A program made the translations under genes and the position numbers. This document shows positions 1-10,767 of a stretch of 64,000 nucleotides of DNA, in pieces. Below the pieces are notes generated by a model. The model worked only from the letters and a program-made list of their open reading frames with translations. It was not told where the DNA came from and did not search any database. Source of the stretch: Lotus japonicus (lineage: Eukaryota; Streptophyta; Magnoliopsida; Fabales; Fabaceae); the NCBI RefSeq assembly GCF_012489685.1, contig NC_080042.1, forward strand, positions 19,916,150 to 19,980,149, written 5' to 3'. Within the stretch, counting starts at the first letter, position 1. Every line of letters starts with the position of its first letter.

Positions 1-114
1 CCAATCGAGCAGGCCTCATCCTCAAAGGCCCCTCAGCACAAAATCTCAGAGCAATCCTCCTTTGGGTCTGATTATGCCCAGACTACAGAATCAGATGATG
101 ATGACTTCTGCTAA
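1..114 (+). CDS. C-terminal end of an unidentified coding region, truncated by the window edge
   Basis: Frame 1 is open from the first base to a TAA at 112-114 and encodes 37 residues. They are rich in Ser and Gln and finish in an acidic run (TESDDDDFC). An acidic Ser/Asp tail just before an LTR-like or intergenic promoter segment is what the end of a retroelement or plant pararetrovirus-like polyprotein would look like. No catalytic motif is inside the window, so the identity is unproven. It could equally be the last exon of a host gene. Confidence 0.35.
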   Translation, partial: PIEQASSSKAPQHKISEQSSFGSDYAQTTESDDDDFC

Positions 115-600
115 AGTTTGTCGTTTTGTAATCATTTGATTTTTGTAATAATTTACTTCAATTATTGTAAATCCACTGTAGCAACAGTAGAACTTTTTAC
201 TGTAGCAAATAGTACCCGTCAAATAGTACCGTTTACCGGAACTATTCAACCGGAACTATTCAAACAGTGTCCAATCTTTTCTTTAAATAGGCTTGCTCGG
301 AACCTTGTTAGGCAGAGTTTGGTAAGAGCTTAGATAGAGAGTTTAGAGAGATAAACACTAGAGAGAGAACCTCTTGTAAGTTCTCCTTCAGTTTTTCTTT
401 CTTCAATCTTTCAATTCTGTAAAAGTTTTCCCTCAGTTTTTAATCTATCTATGTAATATATTTCCGTTCATGGAAGGCTGAGCCTCCTGTTTTAATTCCT
501 GTCTTTTAATTTCTGCAATTTAATTTCCTGCAAGAAGCCCCTCTGTGGTGGCGTCCTACTTCTCTTTTTAATCCTCTTCTTCTCATCCCCCTCCTTCTAC
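115..600 (+). promoter_or_regulatory. Promoter/LTR-like non-coding segment with short tandem repeats
   Basis: This segment follows the coding tail directly. It holds two copies of ACTGTAGCAA (175-184 and 199-208), a tandem 14-bp repeat beginning CCGGAACTATT (236-249 and 250-263), a TATA-like TTTAAATAG (282-290) and then a CT/AG-rich leader. TGGTAAGAGCTTAG at about 320 resembles a decayed tRNA-iMet primer-binding site. Repeated activator-like boxes, TATA and a purine-rich leader right after a polyprotein stop suggest a 3' LTR or the intergenic region of an integrated pararetrovirus. No second LTR copy is in the window, so the call is tentative. The stretch 600-860 holds no recognised feature. 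Confidence 0.35.
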
Positions 601-1295
601 TTCCGACCCCCTCATTCTTCACATGTTGCTTGTATTATTTATCATATTCTGTGAGTTGACCCTCGCGCCTTGGCTTTGTGTTTATGTTTGTGTCTGGGCG
701 GTCGGCCTGCTACCAAACGTTCAACAGTTGATTCGTGATGATTCGTCGTTCGAGGAGGACCCGGAGCGAAATGACTACGACTGAGTCTTCGACGTGGACC
801 CGGACTTCATACAAGATCAGATGAGGGTCGATGTTAGGGGTGTAGTATATCGGGTGTCGCTGTCATAGAAGCGCCGCAAAAGTCAAAGGACATTTCCTGT
901 GATATTTTCTGCAATTCTCACTTCTAAATGTGCGGCAAAAGTCGCACGAAATGGCAGAAAAAAATTCACAAGTAAGAACATTTACAGTAGTAAATTCGCA
1001 GGAAATTTCTAGAGCTAGATTTTGCGTTGAGATGACCTTTTTATTAATGATTTTCTATATTCACAAGGAATTAATAGAGACAATTTCTTAAATGCATGCA
1101 AATCTATTCAATAGACAATTTTTTAAAATTGAAACATAAGCAAACAAGTGTGGAAAAATAGGGTACATATAAATGGGGTAGTATTTAAGACTTAAAAGCA
1201 AAGCAAAATATTAAATGTTATAAAAATTAAATGTCCAAATATCTAATACTTAAAAGCAAAGAAAATGAGTAACATATTAAAATGAGGTATAATGA

Positions 1296-1365
1296 TCATC
1301 TTCATCTTCATCTTCATCTTCATCTTCATCTTCATCTTCATCTTCATCTTCATCTTCATCTTCAT
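1296..1365. repeat. Hexanucleotide microsatellite (ATCTTC)n
   Basis: About eleven near-perfect tandem copies of ATCTTC lie in non-coding DNA inside the CACTA-derived region. No reading frame of significant length crosses it. Confidence 0.95.
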
Positions 1366-3979
1366 GGGTATGTTGAGGTGATTAACAAGTGAAAGCTCCA
1401 CTAGACTTATCATCAATCACATGGATTCCTTGTTAATATGCAGCAGAGCAACACAATTAGGATAGAACAAAATCATCTAACTTCAAACTTCAAAGGGATA
1501 TGTAGGGACACCATATCACTAAAAACACCACATCCAAAACTCCTTATCTTACAAGGGGGACTCAAATTATAAGTAAAAGAAAAGAAAATATTTGATTTAG
1601 ACGTGACAAAGCTATAACAAAACATGCAACAAACTAATTAGAATACACTGACCCATGAAGATAAAGGCACAAAAGATAAGAAAAAACATACAAGGGAATA
1701 GTAAGCAATCTCACTTCTGTCAACTCCTTTTATAGTTCAACCATTGCAGTTTCTTTTGCTTGAATCAAAGCTTTCAAAGCTCTGGATTCAGCTGTTTCAA
1801 CAACTAGCTGCTAAGATACTCAGGACTGAGCTTTGTAGCACAGCTAAAGTTCCACTTCCAGACTCTACTTTCTCTTTCCATTAAGAACCTTTCAAGCACA
1901 AAATACAACATTAAACTCAGAAAGCCCAGGGTAAGGTGGAAATGTGTAAGAATCCCTAAAGTGAAAATGATCATAGAAAAATTACAAGTCTTCTTCTACA
2001 TACTCACCTAAGTTGAAAAAGCTACAAGCTAGAGCTAATTCAAAACTGGACCTATTCACTTTAAGTTGAAGCAGATAGGAGTGGACAAAATACCATAACT
2101 GATAAAAAAGACAACAACAAAACAGAGCTAATTCTCTCACCAGTCAGCGGTATTCCAAGTGCAGTTAACATGAAACTAATCAAAAGAGCTAGAGTAACAT
2201 AAAAAACCACTCACTTCTTATCAACGAAGAGCTTGAGATGTTCCAAGTATTCACTAAAAGATAATTGAAGTTATATGTGACTCTTTTGGCCCAAAGATAT
2301 CCCACGGGTTCTATTAGGAAACAAATAAAAAGAAAAAAAAAACTGTTATCACAGTCTAAGAATTCGGAGAGGAAAATGATTAGTGTGTTTCTCTTAGATC
2401 TGTAATACAAGGTGCAGCTATTATATACAGTCTGCATGCTTACATTTAGTTAGTAACTATATCAAACATAACTAAGTGACTTATCTAAGTAACAATTATG
2501 CTAACTCACTATTGAAACATCTTTGCATGCATACATTGAGTTCTTTTAAATGTGAGTGTCATTGATCTCCCAAAATGAAGAAATTAATAGCAAATCAGAA
2601 GCTTGAATCCTGGAATCATAAAATAATACAGTAATTACCTTGGTGATTTCCCTAAATGAAGAACCCACCTTTATAGTGCCCCTCAAAACTGAGACTACCA
2701 TTCAAAACACTCTCTCTAAGTAGACCACCAATTAAGCAACAAAATTCTCAGAACATACAACCCCACCAATGTTCCTGAAGAATAAAAGTATAGTACATGT
2801 AAGCTTACTCAATGTAACTACTGACACAAGCAAAATATTGACATAAAAATGTATGGGTTCCTACATGTAAAAGAACTATCACAAGCACCATAATTTCATA
2901 TGAAAAAAGTAGCAGTTTGTTTTTAAATCACATAGTTTCTATCAAATTGATATCAGAGAACCTACTGCCAGGAGCTGAATGGTATCAACAAGGATAAAAG
3001 GATAAGATAGGCATTGTGCTGAAAGGATGATGCAATTAATATAAAAAGAAGAAGAAGAGAGAATAAAAAGAAGAACATACTCTTGAATTTCAAGCAAACA
3101 AAATCTTTCCCAAAGCGGTGCAATTAAGCTCCTTCCCAGGGTAAAATCTGAAAATCCCACAAGCAAAAATAAGAAGAATGAGAGAATGAACTAAGTTAAC
3201 CAAAAACTTAAGAAAATGGCACTCTTAATTACAGTCTTGAACATGTTTAGTAATATTCTGGACTCAAAGTGGTTTGTATCAAATGGTGAAGGCACAAATC
3301 AGGTCAATATGGTATATATAGTGCAAGTAGAAAAATGGCGATGATGAAAGTGGCACAATGAATATAACATTTCCATTCTACTAATAATGTAGAAGGCATC
3401 AAGTCCAACATACAATATCACATGTAACAGAAATATCACATACAATTCATCCTAACAACATCTGTTTGAAACACAGATAGACAAGTAGCACATGAGAGCT
3501 TGGAAACTTATTAAAAATCTGTATCATATTTACAAATCATAACAAAAATTAAGACATACATTTCAGGTATACAGCTACCGTATGTACATATACATATGAC
3601 TTTGTAATTTACTTACTAATCAGACGAGTGATATACATAAGAAGATGAACTCAACTTAAATAGAAAATAATAAAGAAAGGTTCTCTAACCAATCCCCAAT
3701 TTTCTGCATTAATTAGAATGAACACACTAACTAGGAACCAAACTTAAATTAATATTTTGATGGTCATCCCCTCCCTCTAACTTTTGGCTCGACACAATCA
3801 ACATTGATGAGATAGCAAAAAAGAGCATCCAAAGAATGGAGGAAATTTATTGCAGCGTTTTACCGAATCACAGGGACACAATCAAAATCCAGATTCAATT
3901 TTCTTAAAATGCATAGAGATAACTACAAAAGATGCATACTAGAGCAAGAACAAAGATATTTGAATGAGAGAGAAGTTAC

Positions 3980-4075
3980 CTTGGTGATTTTGAATTTTTT
4001 GAAGACATCTTGAAGGACCTTGTAGTTCTGAATCATCTCGTACTCGTTCTTGGCATCAAGGTTCAGCGAGTGGAA
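3980..4075 (-). pseudogene. EB1: Captured exon of an EB1 microtubule plus-end-binding protein gene
   Basis: On the minus strand an open exon encodes about 31 residues including [19 protein letters not shown] and ending KKFKITK. It is followed at once by a 5' splice site (AAG|GTAACTT, donor at 3979). This matches the end of the calponin-homology domain of plant EB1 proteins, the part that binds growing microtubule ends. The normal upstream residues and the next exon (the LVKGRPLDNLEF region) were not found nearby. The copy is therefore a fragment carrying its own intron border, as expected for genomic rather than mRNA-mediated capture by the surrounding CACTA element. It ends about 200 bp from the element's terminal repeat. 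Confidence 0.8.
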
Positions 4076-4258
4076 GAAATGGTTTCAGAGGGATATGAGG
4101 GGAAAAAGCGAGGTCGCGGTGGGTCTTTGGTGGATATATTCTCTAATTGCCGTTGCAGATGAATTATTACCGACTAGTTTCTAACTAAAACAAATCTTTT
4201 AATTTTGTGATTAAATTAGCGACGATAACATTATTGCTGCTACTAAAATGTTGCTAAA

Positions 4259-4277
4259 GGAAATTTTTCCTGTAGTG
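4259..4277 (-). repeat. CACTA terminal inverted repeat
   Basis: The sequence reads CACTACAGGAAAAATTTCC on the minus strand and marks the right end of the CACTA element. The bases after it (ATT, 4278-4280) would be the 3-bp target duplication, which cannot be checked without the left end. Confidence 0.75.
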
Positions 4278-4719
4278 ATTGCTTTGAACAAGAACCATAT
4301 CAGCTTTGGAACCCTGATAGCATTCAATTACAACAGAAGTATCTACACAGTGTCTAGCTCATGCTTTCGTTTTCTGTCATATATAAACTATCATCAAGAA
4401 GATAATTGAAAAAAAAAAACAAAACAAAAAGACAGTCAATGACAAGAGTAGTTTTCATTTTCAATGGTCAACAACTATATGATATCAATTAATCAACAAT
4501 GATAGTTGCAAAATAAACTACAAGCATCCAAAAAGTTATACCACTAGTCCACTACCACACACAAAGGCCAACAAAATGATCCTAGTCTGCTCCTCAATCA
4601 AGTTAAAATTTAAACCAGACTATTTTGCATACTGCTAAAAGTTAAACAGCTCGACTATCCAATAGCTACAAAATAAATTACAGAGGATATAAGAAGCTAT
4701 TGCTATACCACACACAATC
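4278..4719. other. Non-coding gap downstream of the GeBP gene
   Basis: This is AT-rich sequence between the CACTA end and the stop codon of the GeBP gene, and presumably includes that gene's 3' UTR on the minus strand. The segment at 4580-4640 partly echoes the coding end (the TCTGCTCCTCAATCA stretch recurs near 4760), suggesting a small local duplication. Nothing else was recognised. Confidence 0.5.
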
Positions 4720-5655
4720 CTAATTGTTTGATGATTTGTTCGCCTCCAAAATCAACCTAGTCTGCTCCTCAATCAGTTGAGCACGCTTAGCAAACAGCTC
4801 CAGCTCCGCAACCTCTATCTTCTTCCACCTTCCCGCCAACTCAGCCCTCTTAGATGCTCCAATCAACTCCAATCCCTTCTTCACCACATCTTCATTCAGT
4901 TTCACACCCATATTCTCATAACCAATCATTAAACTCCTCAAAAGTACATCACTGTCCACCCCTTGCTCGGAGTTTGGCTTTTCTTCTGCTGCTGCAGTGT
5001 TAGTGGATTTGGATTTGGATGTGGATTTAGCTTTGACTTTGGGTTTGGCTTCAGGACTCCCCCATATAATCTTGCATAAATCAAAGTGGTCTTTGTGGAA
5101 ATAGGTTCCATCAACATGATTCAGAAACTTGTACTTGAGCCTCCGAACCTTCTGCATGAGATGCTTGGTGTTAGAATTCACTTGAAGCGAATCCTTCATG
5201 AAATCGTAAAATGCATCACCGTACTTCAACGGGTCATTCCCTGTTTTCGAAATGAACTCAGCAAGGCCCTTCAGAATGGCCGTCTCATCCTCAACACTCC
5301 ACACTCTCAGAAACCGCTTCTTGGCGTCAGCGTCGACGGTGTCGACAACGACAGCCTTGTTCTTCTTGTTCGTGGCCCGTTCGGCGTCAGCATTGTTCTC
5401 GGCAGCGCGCTTGGCTTCCGATCTACGAGCGGTTGGGGGCAGGTCGGAGTCGGAGTCGGAGTCGGCATCGGGTTGGGGTTGTTGTTCTTCCTCCACATCC
5501 TCCTCCTCAGACGAAACCTGAACTTGAACTTGTTCTTGTTCTTCTTCCTCGGCTGCTGCTGCTGCTGCTGCTGCATGTTGTTCCTCTGAATCGGAGGAGG
5601 AAGACGGATCTGGGACAGGGAGAGGAGAATGGCGTTTCTGCTCCTTCTTTGCCAT
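4720..5655 (-). CDS. GeBP/GPL-family (DUF573) transcription regulator
   Basis: This single-exon gene encodes 311 aa. GeBP-like proteins are plant nuclear DNA-binding regulators, known for example from trichome and cytokinin-response control. Residues 1-75 are low-complexity (poly-Ala, then acidic Glu/Gln/Ser-Asp runs), followed by a basic KRAAEN...NKKNK segment that could act as a nuclear signal. The diagnostic DUF573 domain spans about residues 114-205, with FLRVWSVEDETAILKGLAEF and later RRLKYKF. The C-terminus (about 275-311) is a Leu/Ile/Glu-rich helix that fits the leucine-zipper-like dimerisation end of the family. I chose the Met at 5653-5655 because it sits in a good context (GCCATGG as read on the plus strand) and lies downstream of a TATA box at 5748-5754. 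An upstream in-frame Met at 5737-5739 lies only about 9 bp from that TATA, upstream of the likely transcription start. Confidence 0.9.
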   Translation of the reverse strand: MAKKEQKRHSPLPVPDPSSSSDSEEQHAAAAAAAAEEEEQEQVQVQVSSEEEDVEEEQQPQPDADSDSDSDLPPTARRSEAKRAAENNADAERATNKKNKAVVVDTVDADAKKRFLRVWSVEDETAILKGLAEFISKTGNDPLKYGDAFYDFMKDSLQVNSNTKHLMQKVRRLKYKFLNHVDGTYFHKDHFDLCKIIWGSPEAKPKVKAKSTSKSKSTNTAAAEEKPNSEQGVDSDVLLRSLMIGYENMGVKLNEDVVKKGLELIGASKRAELAGRWKKIEVAELELFAKRAQLIEEQTRLILEANKSSNN

Positions 5656-5747
5656 GGAGGACGGTGATTTGGTATTTTGGGTTTGGGAGCAGAGTAGAAG
5701 AAAAAGAAACGACTGTGAGTAGAATAGTGTGTCACACAAATGTGTTG

Positions 5748-5754
5748 TTTTATA
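5748..5754 (-). promoter_or_regulatory. Putative TATA box of the GeBP gene
   Basis: TATAAAA reads on the minus strand, about 93 bp upstream of the chosen start codon. Transcription would start about 30 bp further on, near 5720. A Mutator MITE begins only 27 bp upstream of this TATA, so any distal promoter elements must be inside or beyond that insertion. Confidence 0.55.
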
Positions 5755-5780
5755 GGATTAAGGGGTTTTCTTTTTTTTTT

Positions 5781-6924
5781 GGCTTAATTGCACTTTTGGT
5801 CCCCCAACTATGGTCTTCCTGCGAAAATCGTCCCTAAACTTCAAAATTAGCAAAACTCGTCCCTCAACTATACACACAGTTGCACTTTTGGTCTTCCGTT
5901 AGCATTCCGTCAGAAAACTAACAGAATATTCCGTTAAAAATGAATTAAAAAATAAAGAAAAAATAAAATTGAGAAAAAATAGTATTTTAATTGAAAAAAT
6001 AAAGAAGCTCACTTAAATCCGTTTCCTCTTCCTCCTCCTCTTCTGTAGATCATGGTTCTCGTTCAAAGCTTCAAAGTTTCTGGGTTTTTGGTCGGGTTTC
6101 TGGGTTACAAGCTTCGAGCTCCCCCTCTCCAGACACCATATGATAGGTTGAAGCTGTATCTGTAACAATGGTTTGAGATTTGAAAAAAAAAAAAGTCTTG
6201 GATTTTCTTCTCTGGTTTTCCTTTCTCAGTTATGGTAGATCTATTGTGAGAGGGAAGAAGGGGTTTGTGGGCTCAGTTTCTGGGTGGGGTTTGGGGTGGG
6301 TTCCGGTTGGGTTTCTGGGGAGGGGTGGGGTTGGTGGAGGGAGAGGTGGTTCTGGGTTGTGGTTTGCTGGTGTGGGTTCGGTGGAGGGAGAGGTGCGAGT
6401 GAGAAAGATGAGATGAAGATATGGAGGGAGAGGTCTGCAACTCCTTCTTTTGGGTTGTGAAATGGATTTCTAATTTCATGAGGAGATGAGAAAATGGGAT
6501 CTGCAAAGAGTGTTGAAGAAAAACCCAAAACCCCTTTCTCTCCAGCAATCCGCTCCAATTCAATTTCAGTATGGAGAGTTTGTGTTGATGGTTGAGGGAG
6601 GTAGTGGTGAAGAGGAATGAAAGGAGAAGGGAGGGGAGGATGAGGGATTGAGGTTGATGAAGATGGAGAAAGTGAGGAATGAGGAGGGGGAGGATGAGTG
6701 GTGGTTATATTGAGGAAGATGAAGAAATTTGGTGACTGGATTGTGAATTGTGACGGATTATCTCCGTCACTAGTCCCAATCTGTTAGATTTCTGACGGAA
6801 TGCTAACGGAAGACCAAAAGTGCAACTGTGTGTATAGTTGAGGGACGAGTTTTGCTAATTTTGAAGTTTATGGACGATTTTCGCAGGAAGGCCATAGTTG
6901 GGGGACCAAAAGTGCAATTAAGCC
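5781..6924. mobile_element. Mutator-like MITE with long TIRs, upstream of the GeBP gene
   Basis: The 1144-bp element has inverted repeats of about 145 bp. The left end begins GGCTTAATTGCACTTTTGGT and the right end is its inverse, ending at 6924. Both flanks are T-runs (5772-5780 and 6925-6933), which fits a 9-bp target duplication of the kind proven for its relatives at 45964 and 48356. The 12-bp sequence AAGGGGTTTTCT also occurs on both sides (5760-5771 and 6945-6956). The interior is AT-rich on the left and G-rich in the middle, without a convincing gene. Confidence 0.85.
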
Positions 6925-6956
6925 TTTTTTTTTTTGGTACATAAAAGGGGTTTTCT

Positions 6957-8487
6957 AATTTAGTACTTATAATGAATAATGATAAAAATATAATTAATTG
7001 GATTTCAAAAGTTTTTTATTGTAACGGCAATTAATTTTTAACGTTGTCATCAATAAGTCAAATATAACTTTGGGAGAATCAGGCAGAGGATCGAGGTAGA
7101 ATGATGAGCATTCACAGAGTGTGTGGCGTGCATCTGGTGAAACGCTTCAGAGAACCATTCTTTCATTCTAACTCAGACTTTTTCATTTCTCTATATTGCT
7201 TTCAATGTTTTTACTGAAGTTGTGATGCTTGCGAACTGTTCGATGAAATGACTAACTGGATATTCCTCAATAATTCTGAAAGTTTTCAGGCAAGCTAAGT
7301 GTTTGATGAACTGCTCAACTGAAATTCGCTTTACTTTTAATACTTTGCTTGAGTGTTCAACTTCTGGTTATGAATCTCTTAATTTTAAAGTGTGTTGTTC
7401 TCTGATGATTGCTTAAAGTCGGAATTTACATACAGTAAGGATTCAAATGAGAAAGAACATGTTGATGTTAGATGACAATATAATGTGCTGGTAATTAAAA
7501 TAGAAGAATAGTTCCTATAAGAAAATGGGATTGACACCATATGTTGCAGGGACCTCCTATCTAAAGGGGGATACAGTAGGTTTCGGTTACAAAGAAAATG
7601 TTGCAATAAAAGTTGTTGTTATGTAGCTGAGTTTAGTTCCATTATCTTGTTTCCTGTTTAATTGGTTGTTTTATTCGCTAATTGGCATCACGCATCAACT
7701 TGCGGGAGTTTTCCTAATTCTTTGTTTCTTCTAGAGCATTAATAAACACTTTTTTGGTGACTGTTTACTGATTGGACCCAGGATTGCTGATTACCTCTTT
7801 ATTTCGGATACTCATGAGGTGCATGGGATTATATAAAGGGGAGTAAATTAAATGAAAGGGCCAGCATTGCAACTTAATGATAGTTGCAGCAGTCAAAACA
7901 TATTACCGGATATTGAGGAAGATAAGGATACCTCTAAGGAGAACAATGCTTGTGGGGGATTTACTGCATAAGGAGAAGGAACTGAGATATCGCGTCTGGT
8001 TTGCCTAATTCCCCTTTTAATTCTCGTTTGCTTTCCTCACATAATTATTCAAGTGATTGATGTTAAAGATGAATAATTGACTTCACATTTAGTTGAGCAA
8101 GAATTTTGGTTAATTTGGAAGCTTCTTTATCTTGTTTCCTCAATTGTCTGATATGAGAGTTTTCCATGATTTGGTATATTGAAAATGGCTAATATCTGCA
8201 CTTGAAATTGGGTCAATGTTATCTTAAAACTGCTGCTTAACTGTTAGATTCTGGGCTTTTTCGCAGTTCAATTTTTCATACTTTGGTCGATGGCTGTGTA
8301 TTTTTTTGGATCATTTCCTGTTAAGTTATGATTCATTGAGAGATTGAAATTAATGATGGCTGTGCTGAGTTGTGACTGTTTATCTATCTGAATTCCTGTC
8401 TATATGGTTTATCGCTGTGTGTGTTTAGTACCATTGCTAGAGGTTGTCAGTCCAAACAAAAGTTATTTTCTCTGATAAAGCTACGAA
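6957..8487 (+). other. Unassigned, possibly transcribed locus, left part
   Basis: This is AT/T-rich sequence that looks like plant introns around short GC-richer islands (about 7090-7160 and 7850-8005). The island at 7099 opens with two ATGs and a short open stretch. A 39-codon ORF lies at 7852-7971. No known protein was recognised. The locus continues after the copia insertion at 19463, as the two flanks share that element's target site. A motif near 7978-8003 recurs at 21365-21390. A non-coding RNA gene or a decayed host gene are both possible. Confidence 0.3.
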
Positions 8488-8492
8488 CTGAC

Positions 8493-8788
8493 TGTTAAGA
8501 GAATCTGAATAAAGGGAAAATGAAGAAACTGAAATCATTTCATTGATAATTGCTACTGATTACAGAGAGTGAAGACTCCTTATATAGGAGATTAACCAAC
8601 TTGCATTGGAAGCTATCTAGGCAGTTACATCCTAACTGAATTCTAACTGAATTCTAACAACCTAACAACTGTATCTAACAACCTAACAACTGTATCCAGC
8701 TGGCATTCCAGCTGGCACAGATCATAACAGAAACTACATAAGCTATGCGATATGTTTATATCTATTGTTACTTATACACTCTTATACA
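8493..8788 (-). repeat. 3' LTR of the copia element
   Basis: This 296-bp LTR reads TGTATAAGAG...CTCTTAACA on the minus strand. It contains a TATATAAG box (near 8581-8588) and is preceded inward by a polypurine tract (TTTGCGGGGG, 8789-8798). The pol stop codon TAA uses the first bases of the LTR. Confidence 0.95.
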
Positions 8789-10767
8789 CCCCCGCAAACT
8801 GAAGGAGTAGACAACAACCTATGTTTGTCTACTACATTCAGTTTGTCTCTTAATGCAAGAAACCTTGTAGGAGAAAGTGCCTTAGTAAAAATATCAGCTC
8901 TTTGATGTTCAGAAGAAACTTGTTGAACCAGTAGACTCTTATCTTGGACTTTCTCACGAACAAAGAAGATATCCATCTCCATGTGCTTGGTTCTAGTGTG
9001 CAGGATTGGATTATGAGTAAGAAGAACTGTACTCATGTTATCACATAGAACTGTGGGAGCTGTGAAAGGGATTTGAAGCTCAGTTAGAAGAGATTGGACC
9101 CACATGAGTTCAGCTGTGGTGTTAGCTAAGCTCCGATACTCAGCCTCTGTGCTGGACCTGGCCACTAATGTTTGTTTCTTGGCAGTCCAAGAAATCAAGT
9201 TAGGCCCTAGAAAAACACATGATCCAGAGGTAGATCTTCTATCATCTGGATCAGATCCCCAGTCTGCATCACCGAATGCAGTCAAGGGTAGAGGTTGCCT
9301 GAGAGAACACGGCTGAAGAAGAACACCATGAGTGATAGACCCTTTGAGATATCTTAATATCCTCTTGACAGCCTTCCAATGCTCTTCATGAGGCTCAGCC
9401 AAAAACTGACACACCTTATTTACAGCAAAGGAGATCTCAGGCCGTGTAATTGTGGCATATTGCAAGGCTCCTACAACACTTCGGTAGAGTGTTGGATCTG
9501 TGAGAACAGTACCACCATGCTTTGTAAGCCTTTCACCACATGCCATAGGTGTAGATATGCCTACTGCTTCATGCATATTTGCCTTGGTAAGAAGATCTGA
9601 AATGTACTTGGACTGATTTAGTAATAATGTTCCATTGGGCAGATGAGTGACCTGGACTCCCAAGAAGTAGTCTAGTTGGCCTAGCTGTTTGAGCTTAAAT
9701 GTAGAGTGAAGCTTGTCTACCAGTTGTTGAATGAGAGTCATAGAAGCTCCTGTGATGATTATATCATCCACATAGACTAGCATGTAGATACAACCCTGAG
9801 GTGTGTAGTAAGTAAACAAGGATGGATCACATTTGCTGGCTTGAAAACCAAACTGAAGTAGAGCCTCTTTTAATCTATGAAACCAGGCCCTAGGAGCCTG
9901 CTTGAGACCATAGAGGGCCTTGTGCAATTTGCACACCAAGTGCTTGTCCCCTTGCTCAAAACCAGGTGGTTGTGTCATGTAGACCTCCTCTTCCAACACA
10001 CCATTGAGGAAGGCATTGTTGACATCTAATTGCTGAATTTTCCAGCCTCTTGAAATTGCCAAAGAGAGAATTAGCCTAACTGTGATAGGCTTAACTACAG
10101 GAGAAAAGGTCTCCGAATAGTCAAAACCATGAACTTGACTATAGCCCTTAGCAACAAGGCGAGCTTTGTACTTGTTAATAGAGCCATCTGGATTTTCTTT
10201 AACTCTAAAGATCCACTTGCAACCTACTGCATTTCTGTGAGCTGGCAGTGGAACTAGTGACCAAGTTCCATTGCTCATAAGAGCGTCATATTCCTCTTTC
10301 ATGGCCTGTAGCCATTTCTCATCTTTCATAGCTTGCTTTACTGTTGTTGGCTCCATATGTGTGAGCAACAATGTTGGATGAAGCCTTGGCTTCACTATCC
10401 CTGACTTTGCCCTTGTTTGCATAGGGTGACTGTTATGAACCACTGGAATTGTGGTTGCAGCTGACTCTCCACGAGAAGCTACACCAGAATCTGATGAGGA
10501 TGCAAGCTGTGAAGGTAAGCTGAGTACTGGTGCAGGATCTGAGACAGCAGCTGTAGGTGAAGAATCTGGAACAGCAGCAGCAGGTGACACTGCTTGAGTA
10601 GTAGGTTGTGCAATGGCAGATGCAGTGGAGCCATGATCAAGACTTCCAGAAGAGACAGAATGTTGTGGAGGTGACTGAGATAGTGTTGAAGAGACTAAAG
10701 GGATATGAGATGTTGGACATAGAAGATCTGAGGAGAAAATAGGTGATGCAGATTGTGTGGAAAACAA
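8782..10767 (-). pseudogene. Copia pol, reverse transcriptase and RNase H part (frameshifted from integrase part)
   Basis: About 661 codons remain open. A variable Ser/Pro/Ala-rich linker (about residues 1-125) leads to the copia reverse transcriptase, with WIFRVK, the KARLVAKGYSQ block, LDVNNAFLNG and the catalytic YVDDIIITG. RNase H follows, with the motif SSTEAEYRSLA and a DNMST segment. Domain order and motifs are standard for plant Ty1-copia. The frame is offset by one base from the integrase-encoding part at 10695-12446. The switch lies near 10781, where a one-base deletion explains the break. The ORF ends in the 3' LTR. Made alone, this piece would have no native start codon. Confidence 0.93.

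Larger units (their letters stand above)
861..4277 (+). mobile_element. Right-hand part of a CACTA (En/Spm) element; left boundary not found
   Basis: The right end is defined by the terminal repeat at 4259-4277, which reads CACTACAGGAAAAATTTCC on the minus strand, a classic CACTA terminus. The interior to the left is AT-rich and non-coding apart from the captured EB1 exon and a hexanucleotide microsatellite. I searched by eye for a plus-strand CACTACAGG left end in 1-4200 and found none. The element may therefore be truncated, or may begin before the window. No TNP2-like transposase domain was recognised, so it is probably non-autonomous. The 861 boundary is arbitrary. Confidence 0.45.

Noticed and set aside
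714..860. Short open piece with SSFEEDPERNDYD, considered as a transposase C-terminus
   Set aside because: Too short, interrupted by a stop, and I could not tie it to a CACTA transposase or any other family.
4720..5739. Longer GeBP start at 5739
   Set aside because: That Met is only about 9 bp from the TATA box, upstream of the likely transcription start. The Met at 5655 has a much better context.
5086..5837. Plus-strand open frames opposite the GeBP gene
   Set aside because: They mirror the biased codons and Glu/Ser/Ala runs of the minus-strand gene and show no family motif.
6180..6563. Open frames on both strands in the MITE at 5781-6924
   Set aside because: They are made by a G/T-rich low-complexity stretch and have no recognisable domain.
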